Shown here: piece after piece, positions 43,840 to 52,278 of the stretch
Numbering within the stretch: position 1 is the first letter of the stretch
Layout of the letters: each line of letters begins with the position of its first letter
From: Tahibacter aquaticus
Lineage (GTDB): Bacteria; Pseudomonadota; Gammaproteobacteria; Xanthomonadales; Rhodanobacteraceae
Assembly (NCBI RefSeq): GCF_004363655.1
Contig: NZ_SNZH01000014.1
Span: 1-64,000 of the forward strand
Direction of reading: 5' to 3'
Length of the DNA stretch: 64,000 nt
Translations under genes and position numbers: made by a program
The notes under the pieces: model-generated
The model's input: only the letters and a program-made list of their open reading frames with translations
Databases searched by the model: none
What the model was told of the DNA's origin: nothing

Positions 43840-44729
43840 ACCGGCCAACGCCACGCAGTATCGATGAGTACCTGGACCAGCTGCGCGATGCGCTGGGCGG
43901 GCAGGACCCGGCCCTGATCCAGGACGCGCTGTACGACGCCGAAGACCATCTGCGTGCGGAGTTCGCCGAGCACCCGCACACGCCGCCGACCGAACTGCTG
44001 GCGCGCATCGCCAACAGCTATGGCGCACCGGACGAAGTGGCCGAGATCTATCGCGACAAGGAAGTGGTGGTGCAGCGCGCCCTGCGCACGCCAGCCCGGC
44101 CGCCGGCGAAAACAGCGCTGGCCAGTTTCTTCGGCGTGGCGCTGGACCCGCGCGCCTGGGCCTCGATGTTCTACATGCTGCTGGCCCTGCCCACGGGCAT
44201 CTTCTATTTCACCTGGGCGGTGACCGGGCTGTCGCTGTCGCTGGGCATGATCGTGCTGATCATCGGCCTGCCGCTGACGGTGCTGTTCCTGGCCACGGTG
44301 CACGCGATCTCCCTGGTGGAAGGTCGCATCATCGAAGTCATGCTGGGCGAACGCATGCCGCGCCGGCCGGTCTACGGGCCGCGCAATCTGCCGCTGCTGG
44401 AGCGGGTCAAGAACCTGTTCACCGATGCACGCACCTGGGGCACCTTGTTTTACATGGTGCTGATGCTGCCGCTGGGCATCTTCTATTTCACCGTGCTGAT
44501 CACCGGCCTGAGTATTGGCCTGGCGCTGATGCTCAATCCGCTGATCTACCACTTCACCGGCCTGGGCCTGATCAATATCAACGAAGACGTCTGGATGGCG
44601 CCGCTGTGGCTGCAGCCGTTCCAGGTGGTGTTCGGCCTGCTGCTGCTGTTCGGCATGATGCACCTGGCCCGCGGTGTGGGTCGCCTGCAGGGTGCGCTGG
44701 CCAAGCAGTTGCTGGTACAGACGGGCTGA
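43836..44729 (+). CDS. Sensor-like membrane protein paired with PadR
   Basis: A 297-residue protein. The N-terminal 85 residues are a DUF1700-like helical domain (IDEYLDQLRDALGGQDPALIQDALYDAEDHL). It is followed by two repeats of a helix-pair unit; FFGVALDPRAWASMFYMLLALPTGIFYF and LFTDARTWGTLFYMVLMLPLGIFYF are clear internal duplicates (PF13796 'putative sensor' type). PadR/DUF1700 pairs are common and thought to act in envelope or surface control. Its ATG overlaps the padR stop. Confidence 0.82.
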   Translation: MNRPTPRSIDEYLDQLRDALGGQDPALIQDALYDAEDHLRAEFAEHPHTPPTELLARIANSYGAPDEVAEIYRDKEVVVQRALRTPARPPAKTALASFFGVALDPRAWASMFYMLLALPTGIFYFTWAVTGLSLSLGMIVLIIGLPLTVLFLATVHAISLVEGRIIEVMLGERMPRRPVYGPRNLPLLERVKNLFTDARTWGTLFYMVLMLPLGIFYFTVLITGLSIGLALMLNPLIYHFTGLGLININEDVWMAPLWLQPFQVVFGLLLLFGMMHLARGVGRLQGALAKQLLVQTG

Positions 44730-44782
44730 GACGGCAGCGGCCGGCTGCGCAGCACAGGGATGTGCGGGCCGGCGCCAGCGCG

Positions 44783-44798
44783 GCGAAAAATTTTTCGC
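44783..44798. promoter_or_regulatory. 16-bp perfect palindrome before the ECF42-type promoter
   Basis: gcgaaaaatttttcgc is a perfect palindrome just upstream of the -35 element at 44805. It could end the upstream transcript (5 T) or act as an operator or UP-like element. Confidence 0.4.
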
Positions 44799-44804
44799 GC
44801 GCCG

Positions 44805-44831
44805 TGTCGATTCGCGTCTCTCCTGCACGAC
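44805..44831 (+). promoter_or_regulatory. Candidate ECF42-type promoter of the YciI-SRPBCC-sigma module
   Basis: TGTCGA (44805-44810), 17 bp, CGAC (44828-44831). As I recall the published ECF42 consensus, it is TGTCGA at -35 and CG(A/T)C at -10; both match. It lies 56 bp before the YciI start, in a module that encodes an ECF42-like sigma factor, so autoregulation is expected. Confidence 0.6.
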
Positions 44832-44886
44832 GCTTGAGCAGAACCGGCGCCAATGGGGCGGCGGCACGCTGCAAGGAGAGACGACG

Positions 44887-45312
44887 ATGCGCTGCATGAT
44901 CCTGGTCAAGGCCAACCACGACACCGAAAACGGCGTGATGCCGAGCGAACAGCTGCTGGCCGACATGGGCCGCTACAACGAAGAACTGGTCAAGGCCGGT
45001 ATCATGCTGGCCGGCGAAGGCCTGCATCCCAGCGCGCGTGGTGCGCGCGTACGCTTCGACGGCAGCCAGCGCAGCGTGATCGATGGCCCGTTCGCCGAAA
45101 CCAAGGAGCTCATCGCCGGCTTCTGGCTGTGGCAGGTGCGTGACCTGGACGAGGCGATCGAATGGGTCAAGCGCTGCCCCAATCCCACCGGCGAAGCGTC
45201 GGAAATCGAAATCCGACCGCTGTTCGAAGCCGCTGACTTCGGCGAAGAATTCACCCCGGAGCTGCGCGAACAGGAAGAACGCCTGCGCGCCGAGATTGCC
45301 GCACGCCAGTAA
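44887..45312 (+). CDS. YciI/DGPF-family protein
   Basis: A 141-residue ferredoxin-like-fold protein. It begins MRCMILVKANHDTE and carries the hallmark motif VIDGPFAETKELIAGFW, the 'DGPF' signature of proteins encoded next to ECF42 sigma factors. The C-terminal 35 residues are acidic and helical (FGEEFTPELREQEERL). Function is unknown; YciI-like proteins have been suggested to act on small molecules. First gene of a three-gene module with a well-placed ECF42-type promoter. Confidence 0.9.
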   Translation: MRCMILVKANHDTENGVMPSEQLLADMGRYNEELVKAGIMLAGEGLHPSARGARVRFDGSQRSVIDGPFAETKELIAGFWLWQVRDLDEAIEWVKRCPNPTGEASEIEIRPLFEAADFGEEFTPELREQEERLRAEIAARQ

Positions 45313-45371
45313 TCGCCGCACCGTCCGCGCCGCGCGCGGACGGCGCAAGCCCCGTCGCCGAGGAAATTGCC

Positions 45372-45899
45372 ATGTTCAAGATCATCGTTCTGGTTGTCAT
45401 TGCGGCCATCGCCGCCGCGCTTGTCGCTGCCGCGTTCCGGCCCGATTCGTTCCGTGTCGAACGTTCCATCCGCATCAAGGCCAGCGCGGAGAAGATCTAC
45501 GCCTACCTCGACGATTTCCACCGCTGGACGGCCTGGTCGCCGTGGGAAAAGCTCGATCCGGCACTGGCGCGCGAGTACAGCGGCAGCACCAGCGGCAAGG
45601 GCGCGATCTATGCCTGGCAGGGCAACAACAAGGTCGGACAGGGGCGCATGGAAATCATCGAATCCGTCCCGCATTCCCGGCTCGCGATCAAGCTCGATTT
45701 CCTCAAGCCGTTCGAGGCACACAATACTGCGGAGTTCACATTGAAACCGGTCGGCGACGAGATCGCGCTGAACTGGGCCATGTCCGGACCGCAGCCGTAC
45801 CTGTTCCGGCTGATGGGTCTGTTCGTCAGCATGGACAAAATGGTCGGCAAGGATTTCGAAGCCGGCCTGGCAGCGCTCAAGGCCAGCGCCGAAAGCTGA
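45372..45899 (+). CDS. SRPBCC-family protein with N-terminal membrane anchor
   Basis: A 175-residue protein: one hydrophobic helix (IIVLVVIAAIAAALVAAAF) followed by a START/SRPBCC fold (IRIKASAEKIYAYLDDFHRWTAWSPWEKLDP, then GKDFEAGLAALKASAE at the end). The fold binds hydrophobic ligands. It sits between the YciI gene (59 bp) and the sigma factor gene (52 bp) and is probably co-transcribed. Confidence 0.85.
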   Translation: MFKIIVLVVIAAIAAALVAAAFRPDSFRVERSIRIKASAEKIYAYLDDFHRWTAWSPWEKLDPALAREYSGSTSGKGAIYAWQGNNKVGQGRMEIIESVPHSRLAIKLDFLKPFEAHNTAEFTLKPVGDEIALNWAMSGPQPYLFRLMGLFVSMDKMVGKDFEAGLAALKASAES

Positions 45900-45951
45900 G
45901 CCCGGAACCTGAGCCTGTACACCCACGACACCGACTGCAGGGAGCAACGCG

Positions 45952-47217
45952 ATGAGTGGTGCCACGCACAAGACCATAGCCACGGTTTGGCGTATGGAAT
46001 CCACGCGCCTGATCGGCGGACTGATGCGCCTGGTGCGCGACATCAGCCTGGCCGAAGACCTGGCCCAGGACGCCCTCGTCGCCGCACTGGAGCAATGGCC
46101 GCAATCGGGTGCGCCGGACAATCCCGGTGCCTGGCTGATGGCTGCCGCCAAGCACCGCGCTATCGATCGCATCAGGCGCAATGAAATGAGCACGCGCAAG
46201 CATGACGAGCTGGGCCAGGAACAGGAACTGCGGCAATTGCTGCTATTGCCCGACAGCGAGACGCTGCTCGACGACAGCGTAGGCGACGACGTGCTGCGCC
46301 TGATTTTCATCGCCTGTCATCCGGTGCTGTCCAACGATGCGCGCGTGGCGCTGACCCTGCGCCTGATCGCCGGCCTGAGCACAGACGAGATTGCCCGTGC
46401 CTTCCTCGCTTCCGAGGCCACCATTGCGCAGCGCATCGTCCGCGCCAAGCGTAGCCTGACCGCGGCCAAGGTGCCGTTCGAAGTACCGGCGGCGAACGAT
46501 CTGGCGGCGCGCCTGGCCTCCGTGCTTGGCGTGATCTACCTGGTTTTCAACGAAGGCTATGCCGCCACTGCCGGCGACGACTGGATGCGGCCGCAGCTGT
46601 GCGAAGAGGCGTTGCGCCTGGGCCGCGTGCTCGGCGCGCTGATGCCGCAGCAAGCCGAGGTGCAGGGATTGCTGGCGCTGATGGAAATCCAGGCCTCGCG
46701 TATGCCGGCGCGCACCGATGCCCAGGGCGATCCGATACTGCTGCTGGAGCAGGACAGGGCGCGCTGGAACCGGCTCGCGATACGCCGCGGCCTGGCTGCG
46801 CTGGGCAAGGCCGAGAAACTGGGCGGTGCGTTCGGTCCGTATGCCTTGCAGGCCGCCATCGCCGCCTGTCATGCGCGTGCGACGGTTGCCGCCGATACCG
46901 ACTGGCCGCGCATTGCCGCGCTGTATGACGCACTGGCGCAACTGTCGCCTTCGCCTGTGATCGAGCTCAACCGCGCCATGGCAGTGGCAATGGCATTTGG
47001 CGCCGAGTCGGGCCTGGCGATCGCCGACGCCTTGCTCGACGAACCGGCCCTGGCCAACTACCACTGGCTGCCCAGCCTGCGCGCCGATCTGCTGTTCAAG
47101 CTGGGCCGGCGTGCGCAAGCGGCCGACGAATTCCGCCGCGCGGCGGCGCTGACGCGCAATGCACGCGAGCAGGCAGCGCTCAACCGCCGCGCAGTCGAAT
47201 GCGAACCACTGGACTAA
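45952..47217 (+). CDS. ECF sigma factor, ECF42-like, with C-terminal TPR-like domain
   Basis: A 421-residue sigma factor. Region 2 (RLIGGLMRLVRDISLAEDLAQDALVAALEQWP, then NPGAWLMAAAKHRAIDRIRR) and region 4 (LTLRLIAGLSTDEIARAFLASEATIAQRIVRAKRSL) occupy the first 185 residues. The remaining 235 residues form the helical DUF6596/TPR-like extension typical of ECF42 (VIYLVFNEGYAATAGDDWMR, later FGPYALQAAIAACHARA). There is no anti-sigma gene nearby. In this group the extension itself controls activity. Confidence 0.9.
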   Translation: MSGATHKTIATVWRMESTRLIGGLMRLVRDISLAEDLAQDALVAALEQWPQSGAPDNPGAWLMAAAKHRAIDRIRRNEMSTRKHDELGQEQELRQLLLLPDSETLLDDSVGDDVLRLIFIACHPVLSNDARVALTLRLIAGLSTDEIARAFLASEATIAQRIVRAKRSLTAAKVPFEVPAANDLAARLASVLGVIYLVFNEGYAATAGDDWMRPQLCEEALRLGRVLGALMPQQAEVQGLLALMEIQASRMPARTDAQGDPILLLEQDRARWNRLAIRRGLAALGKAEKLGGAFGPYALQAAIAACHARATVAADTDWPRIAALYDALAQLSPSPVIELNRAMAVAMAFGAESGLAIADALLDEPALANYHWLPSLRADLLFKLGRRAQAADEFRRAAALTRNAREQAALNRRAVECEPLD

Positions 47218-47265
47218 GCCGTCCGGTGCAAGCCTGCGTGTCCGCGTTGCGTACTGTGACCGACC

Positions 47266-47592
47266 TCAGTCGGCCTGCTTCACGTCGCTCAGCTGGCCGA
47301 TGACGTCGCGTGCCCAGATGACTTTGTCGTTGAGGTCGAACTGGATGACGGTATGCCGATTGTTGCCGCTGCGATAGAACAGGCGCTGTCCCAGCTTGAC
47401 CTCGCGATTGCGATACACGGCCTTCTCGAACAGCGGCTCTCCGGCCGCGTCGATGACGCGCGCCCGGCTGTCGCCTGCGCTGATTACCTTGGAACCCAGG
47501 CGGGCGCTGTCGGACGATGAGCCGGTGAGCTGGTGTGCGGTGCAATTGGCGGCAAACAGCAATGCCGCGCAGGCTACAAGATGTCGAAACAT
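47266..47592 (-). CDS. DUF2845-like exported small protein
   Basis: A 108-residue protein with a signal peptide (LVACAALLFAANCTA, perhaps a lipobox at AANC). The mature part reads LGSKVISAGDSRARVIDAAGEPLFEK, then VIQFDLNDKVIWARD, a pattern like DUF2845/SmpA-type small envelope proteins. Function is unknown. It is convergent with the sigma factor gene (48-bp gap). Confidence 0.65.
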   Translation of the reverse strand: MFRHLVACAALLFAANCTAHQLTGSSSDSARLGSKVISAGDSRARVIDAAGEPLFEKAVYRNREVKLGQRLFYRSGNNRHTVIQFDLNDKVIWARDVIGQLSDVKQAD

Positions 47593-47726
47593 GGATTTTT
47601 CCCCTGGATGGATGGCTGCCGCGTGGCGTGGCTGAGTTTTTCCCGCGTGCCGGGTCGTGGATAAGAGAATGCGCGCGCCGTCGACCTTGTCCAGTTTCTT
47701 CGCGAACGCGCTGTTTGCGCCGTAGA

Positions 47727-48179
47727 CACTTTATCGAGTTGCCCGGCTGTCAGGCATTTCAGCAAGCGCAGGCCGAGCAGCAGATGGTGGCGATGCCAGC
47801 CGAACAGGCCCAGCCGCGGCACCTGCGCCACGGCGGCGTTCAGATCGTCGGGGACCAGTACGCGGCGCAATTGCTCGACGCGGTCGAACACCAGCAGGGC
47901 GGTGCGGTGGCCAATCGCAAAGCCCTGCGGCGGGTGCAGGCGCACCCACAAGGCACGCAGTACCGCCCAGATCAGCGCCGCCAGCGGAATGATCAGCTTG
48001 ATCGCCAGTGCTTTGAGAAACAGCAGCGAAAGCGCTGCGGCCAGCAGCAGCAAGGCCACGCTGGCCAGATAGCCGTAGCCGAGCAGGGCCAGCGCGAGCA
48101 GGCGGCGTTTGTAGGCGGCTGGGTTCCGCTGCAGCAGCTTTTGCAGCCGGGCGACCTGCTGTTCGCATTCCGCGTGCGT
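47727..48179 (-). pseudogene. Decayed M48-family metalloprotease (N-terminal part)
   Basis: The frame reads ECEQQVARLQKLLQRNPAAYKRRLLALALLGYGYLASVALLLL, then LRALWVRLHPPQGFAIGHRTALL, LNAAVAQVPRLGLFGWHRHHLLLGL and LLKCLTAGQLDKV. These match the N-terminal membrane part and substrate region of M48 peptidases. It is broken in three ways: the expected start codon is ACG (48177-48179) and no ATG or GTG lies upstream before a stop at 48228-48230; about eight residues are missing before LVPDDLNAAV; and the zinc motif HExxH that should follow QLDKV is gone, replaced by unrelated sequence. Confidence 0.65.
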
Positions 48180-48277
48180 CGCCGGTGTTCCTGCTTGCTG
48201 CGATGATTGCGGGGATAGGCGGCGGCTTCAATCGGCGGTACCGGGGGCCGCCGTATGCGTCTGTTAGCAGGTTTGCG

Positions 48278-49603
48278 CTACTCCCGCGGCCGGTACCGGG
48301 CCAAAGCCAGCCATAGCTGCTGCGCCAAGCGCAGCGCACGTTCCCGCTGCAGGCCACGCAGGCCGATTTCCAGCACCAGGCCGCGCTCGGCAATGACGAT
48401 CTGGGCCGGTTCGCCATTGCTGTCGAAGACGTAGGCGAGTGGCCCCGGCGAACCCAGGGTCGCCGTCGTGCTGTCGCCGAAGTTATTGCCGGCTTCGGCC
48501 AGGATCAGGGCCAGGGTCTGCGCCAACGGCCGGCCCCCGGCCGCTGCGTCGGTGTACAGGCTCAGCTGAATCTGGGAGGCGTCGCCGGACTGTTCGAGCT
48601 GGCGGAACTGACAGTTGCCGGCGACGCCATCGCCCTGGCGCCCGGGCAGGGCCAGGGGATAGCTGATGGTTTCGGCCACGACGGGCAGGCCGAAGGCGCA
48701 GGCGTCGAGTGTTTCCACGCCGGCCAGGCGATGGCGGCAACCGCCGAGCAACGGCAACAGCGCGATCAGGCCCAGGGCGAGGCCGCGTTGCCAGCGGCGG
48801 CGGGTTGCGGCGAGGTCGCCGCTGCCGGCCCAGATCGACGTGACCGGTTCGCGCCGTGCCGCGTCCAGGCGCCGCGCCAGCTGTGGCAGATGCCGTGCCG
48901 GCACGCCCGGGTAGAGGTGATGTTCCAGGTGGTACAGCATGTTGAAGGTCGGCCCGTCCAGCCAGCGCTGGCGCTGGCTGCGGGCGCGGTCGTGGCTGTG
49001 TTCGCAGCCACGGTGCACGCTCCAGATGCCAACCATGGGCACGGCTGCATTGGCCAGGAGCAAGGCGATCGACACGGTCTGCAAGGCCGTACTGCCGCTG
49101 CTCCAGATCATGGCCTGGCTTGCGGCAATGGCACCGAGTTCCACCTGTATCCAGCGTCGCTGGCGCGGGCTGCCGCGGCGCAGGGCATGGATATGGATCA
49201 GCAGCGGATAGACCGGGCTATGCCATAGCGCCGCCCAGAAGCCGAGCTTGCCGATCTGGCCTTCCAGATCGTCCTCGGCCAGGCAATGCCGATGATGGTG
49301 CAGATGCGTGTGCTCGATCGCGTGCAGGGCGCCGCCAAGCAACACGCTGAGCAGGAACAGCAGGCGGTCGCTGCTGCGCCTGCCCAGGCCCAGATTGCGG
49401 TGGTAGAGGTCGTGGGTCAGGCGCAGGCCGGCGGTGAAGAACAGCGCGCTCGCCACCAGGGCGGCGAAGGTCCAGCGGGCGTGTGCCAGGCCCAGGGCCA
49501 GTGCCAGCCAGGGCAATGGCTGTAGCAGCTCCGCAGCGCGCTGGGCCGGGCTCAGCGCTACCAGGTCGCGCCAGCGGATCGACGGGGCAAGCGACTCAGT
49601 CAT
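48278..49603 (-). CDS. Fatty acid desaturase fused to a lipoprotein-like C-terminal domain
   Basis: A 441-residue protein. Residues 1-280 are a membrane di-iron desaturase (PF00487): His boxes LTHDLYH, HTHLHHHRH and LEHHLYP, with hydrophobic hairpins between. It would introduce a double bond in a fatty acid or hydroxylate a lipid. Near 275-289 a second signal-like helix ends in the lipobox LLGGC (C289), followed by a 150-residue domain (LDACAFGLPVVAETISYPLALPGRQ...) resembling a small envelope lipoprotein. No internal stop was found. It may be a true fusion or two genes joined by a lost stop. It overlaps the next gene by 8 bp. Confidence 0.8.
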   Translation of the reverse strand: MTESLAPSIRWRDLVALSPAQRAAELLQPLPWLALALGLAHARWTFAALVASALFFTAGLRLTHDLYHRNLGLGRRSSDRLLFLLSVLLGGALHAIEHTHLHHHRHCLAEDDLEGQIGKLGFWAALWHSPVYPLLIHIHALRRGSPRQRRWIQVELGAIAASQAMIWSSGSTALQTVSIALLLANAAVPMVGIWSVHRGCEHSHDRARSQRQRWLDGPTFNMLYHLEHHLYPGVPARHLPQLARRLDAARREPVTSIWAGSGDLAATRRRWQRGLALGLIALLPLLGGCRHRLAGVETLDACAFGLPVVAETISYPLALPGRQGDGVAGNCQFRQLEQSGDASQIQLSLYTDAAAGGRPLAQTLALILAEAGNNFGDSTTATLGSPGPLAYVFDSNGEPAQIVIAERGLVLEIGLRGLQRERALRLAQQLWLALARYRPRE

Positions 49604-49979
49604 GCGCCTGCTCCCGCTGGCGCCGGCGCAGGCCGGGACGGTAGCGAGTGAACAGCAGGTAGCTCGCTTCCAGTCCGCGGCGCAGCCAGCTCAGGCGGCG
49701 TATCGGCGCCACCAGCAGGCGCCAGCCCGGCAGTGCCGCCCACAGGCACAGGTGCGCATCGAGTCCGCGCCAGAGCCGGCCGTCGCCGTCGCGCACATGC
49801 AGCAGGGTCAGTGCGGCAGCGAGGTCGAACGCTTCGTTAGCCAGTACATCGCCGCCACCGGCCAGGTCACGCCAGACAATGGCGGCCTGCGGAGCCAGGC
49901 GGCGGTAGTTGGCGACTTCGCGGCGGCAGACCGGGCAGTAGCCGTCGAAAAATACGGTGATGGGCGGGACAGAGGACAT
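49596..49979 (-). CDS. DCC-family thiol-disulfide oxidoreductase-like protein (DUF393)
   Basis: A 127-residue thioredoxin-like protein. The motif FFDGYCPVCRREV near residue 12 gives the DxxCxxC pattern of the DCC family, and the C-terminus is a YLLFTRYRPGLRRR stretch. Function in bacteria is unclear; several members adjoin lipid desaturases. It overlaps the desaturase gene by 8 bp, so the two form an operon with this gene first. Confidence 0.85.
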   Translation of the reverse strand: MSSVPPITVFFDGYCPVCRREVANYRRLAPQAAIVWRDLAGGGDVLANEAFDLAAALTLLHVRDGDGRLWRGLDAHLCLWAALPGWRLLVAPIRRLSWLRRGLEASYLLFTRYRPGLRRRQREQAHD

Positions 49980-50165
49980 GGCAGGACTCGCAGCCGGGAA
50001 GACCAGGCCAGCCTCGCGCCGGCCTGCCCCGCTGCGCTTCCGCTATGCGAAGACAGGAACAGATTTTCTGCCGCGGATTCGCGTGTCCTTTTCAATCAAT
50101 AGCTTGGCTGTTTCCAGAATGATAGGAACGCAATGCTGTCGGCGCTTTCCGTGGCGCCGGCCGGT

Positions 50166-51176
50166 TCAGTCCGTGCCGGCGCGCTTGCGGAAACGCCCGG
50201 GTACCTCGCCGGCGATCTCGCGGAATGCGCTGTAGAAATTCGATTGCGAGGTAAAGCCGACGGCCAGGCCTATGGACAGCACCGAAGCGTCCGGTTCGGC
50301 CAGCAGCAGGCGCTTGGCTGCTTCCACCCGGTGTTCGCGCACGTAGCGCGAGAAGCCGATGCCGAAGCGGGTATTGATCAGCTCCGACAGCTGGTGCGGG
50401 GTCAGCTCCAGCTGTTGCGCCAGGCTGGCCAAGCTCAGGTTTTCGTCGACATAGACCTTTTCCTCGCCCATCAGCTGCTTGAGGCGGACCAGCTTCTGCT
50501 CCTGGTCGACCCGGCCCAGGGTCGAACTGGCATAGGCATTGCGCACCGCCTCGGCGGTGCGGCCCAGCAGATCGGGAAAGCGCAGCAGCAGATAGACGAT
50601 CAGCCAGAAAGCCAGGCCGATCAGGCTGGAATAGCCCAGGAAGAATGCACGCTCGCTATACCAGGGTGTGCTCAGGCCCAGGCCGAGAATCAGCAGCGCG
50701 ATACCAGCGAAACCGGCGAAGGCGACGGCTTCCACGCGGAAATGCCGGCGCTGCGAGCGCAGGCCGTAGACCAGGCGCAGCAACAGCAGCGCATGCAGCG
50801 CGCCGAACACGAACGACAAGGGCACGGCCAGCGTCGCCGGCAGCCACGGCACCAGCAGCAGTGGCGCGAAATGCAGCAGGCGCAGCGGACTGGCCGTGTC
50901 CGGCGGGCGCAATACACCGAGGAAGAACAGGTAGAACGCCGGATCGACGCAAAACAGCAGTGCGGCGTAGTAGCGCGCATGGAACAAGTCGCCGCCATGC
51001 AGCAGGTAGTCGCCGTGCAGCAACTGCAGGCTGGCCATTCCCAGCAACAGCACGATCGCGGCCAGGCGCGAACCCGGGCTTTGTTCGGCCGTGCCATAGC
51101 CGCTGAGATTGGCCAGCAACAGCAACAGCGCGCTGCCGACGGAAAAGCCGATCAACAGCAGGGCAAAAGTGAGCAT
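50166..51176 (-). CDS. Membrane-anchored AraC-family transcriptional regulator
   Basis: A 336-residue protein with seven or so helices in the first 215 residues (TFALLLIGFSVGSALLLLLANL ... LGYSSLIGLAFWLIVYLLLRF) and a C-terminal AraC HTH pair (LSLASLAQQLELTPHQLSELINTRFGIGFSRYVREHRVEAAKRLL, then VLSIGLAVGFTSQSNFYSAFREIAG). Such 7TM-AraC proteins are thought to sense membrane or periplasmic signals. Start ATG 51176 is preferred; the upstream extension to 51272 is Arg/Cys-rich and not protein-like. Its target is unknown; the divergent ArsR/AHSA1 pair is a candidate by position. Confidence 0.85.
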   Translation of the reverse strand: MLTFALLLIGFSVGSALLLLLANLSGYGTAEQSPGSRLAAIVLLLGMASLQLLHGDYLLHGGDLFHARYYAALLFCVDPAFYLFFLGVLRPPDTASPLRLLHFAPLLLVPWLPATLAVPLSFVFGALHALLLLRLVYGLRSQRRHFRVEAVAFAGFAGIALLILGLGLSTPWYSERAFFLGYSSLIGLAFWLIVYLLLRFPDLLGRTAEAVRNAYASSTLGRVDQEQKLVRLKQLMGEEKVYVDENLSLASLAQQLELTPHQLSELINTRFGIGFSRYVREHRVEAAKRLLLAEPDASVLSIGLAVGFTSQSNFYSAFREIAGEVPGRFRKRAGTD

Positions 51177-51291
51177 AGGCGCGCATGGGCAGCAGCCGCA
51201 GGAGGGGCGAGGATGACGACAGCGCTTGCCGCGGCGCAAGCGTGTCCTTCCGGCTTGACGCCAGGGCTGCATTCTGAGAAATTCACCAAAT

Positions 51292-51303
51292 GGTTAATTA
51301 ACC
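51292..51303 (+). promoter_or_regulatory. Palindromic operator before the ArsR gene
   Basis: GGTTAATTAACC is a perfect 12-bp palindrome 13-24 bp before the ArsR start codon; a related half-site, aggttagt, follows at 51307. This is where an ArsR-type autorepressor usually binds. Confidence 0.55.
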
Positions 51304-51315
51304 GAAAGGTTAGTA

Positions 51316-51672
51316 ATGCAGTCTACCCTGTCCGCCGACGCACTCAGCCTGACCTTTGCCGCCCTGGCCGATCCGACCCGCCGCGCCATCCTGGCGCGCC
51401 TGGCCCAGGGCGAGAGCTCGGTCACCGAATTGGCCCAGCCTTTTGCGATCAGCCTGCCGGCCATCACCAAGCACCTGAAAGTGCTGCAGCGCGCCGGCCT
51501 GATCAGCCGCGGCCGCCAGGCGCAGTGGCGGCCCTGCAAGCTCGAAACCGCACCGTTGCGCGATGTCTCCGCCTGGGTCGATCTGTACCGCCGGCAGTGG
51601 GAAAGCCGGCTGGACCGGCTGGGCGAATTTCTGCAGGAAAACCACCCCCAGGAGTCCAACAATGAAGGCTGA
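51316..51672 (+). CDS. ArsR-family regulator (SdpR-like, no metal motif)
   Basis: A 118-residue winged-helix repressor: SLTFAALADPTRRAILARLAQGESSVTELAQPFAISLPAITKHLKVLQRAGLISR is the ArsR core. The metal-binding CxC of arsenic or cadmium sensors is absent. This matches the group that sits in front of AHSA1/SRPBCC genes and senses something other than metals. The stop lies 11 bp inside the next gene, so the two are coupled. Confidence 0.9.
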   Translation: MQSTLSADALSLTFAALADPTRRAILARLAQGESSVTELAQPFAISLPAITKHLKVLQRAGLISRGRQAQWRPCKLETAPLRDVSAWVDLYRRQWESRLDRLGEFLQENHPQESNNEG

Positions 51673-52153
51673 TACCTCTTCCACTGCTGTAGAACACTCC
51701 GTCGCCCATGCCCAGTTCACGCTGCAGCGGGTCTATCCGGTTTCGCCCGAGCGCGTGTTCCGTGCCTGGGCTGACCCCGCGGCGAAGAACCGCTGGTTCG
51801 TGGAGGGCGAGGGCTGGGAAATCACCGAATACAGCCACGACTTTCGCGTCGGCGGGCGCGAACGCGGCCGCTTTGCGCAGAAGCAGGGCGATCCGGTCTA
51901 TACCGACGAAACGGTGTACTTCAACATCGTGCCGCAGCAGCGCATCGTGCTGGGCTATTCGATGGCGCGCGACGGCACGCCTATTTCCGCGTCGCTGCTG
52001 ACGGTGGAATTGCGCGCCGAAGGCGATGCCACGCGCCTGATCCTGACCGAACAGGGGGCCTTCCTTGACGGTCACGATGCGACGCAGACGCGCGAACTGG
52101 GCTGGAGCGAGCTGCTGAGCGCGCTGGGCAAGGAGGTTGCGCGCGCCGGGTAA
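51662..52153 (+). CDS. AHSA1/SRPBCC-domain protein
   Basis: A 163-residue START-fold protein of the AHSA1 group: FTLQRVYPVSPERVFRAWADPAAKNRWF at the start, VGGRERGRF in the middle, and LTEQGAFLDG with a C-terminal helix. Members bind hydrophobic ligands; their role with ArsR partners is not settled. ATG 51662 overlaps the ArsR stop. Confidence 0.88.
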   Translation: MKADTSSTAVEHSVAHAQFTLQRVYPVSPERVFRAWADPAAKNRWFVEGEGWEITEYSHDFRVGGRERGRFAQKQGDPVYTDETVYFNIVPQQRIVLGYSMARDGTPISASLLTVELRAEGDATRLILTEQGAFLDGHDATQTRELGWSELLSALGKEVARAG

Positions 52154-52278
52154 AATCGCCGCGGGCCACATGTCGATTCCGGCATCGCCGATTCGACGCC
52201 TGTTACAGAAGCGGGCGACTCAGGCCATGCCGGTAGCGGCGCTTCGTCCCATCTACTGAACCCATCGGAGCCTGTCCC

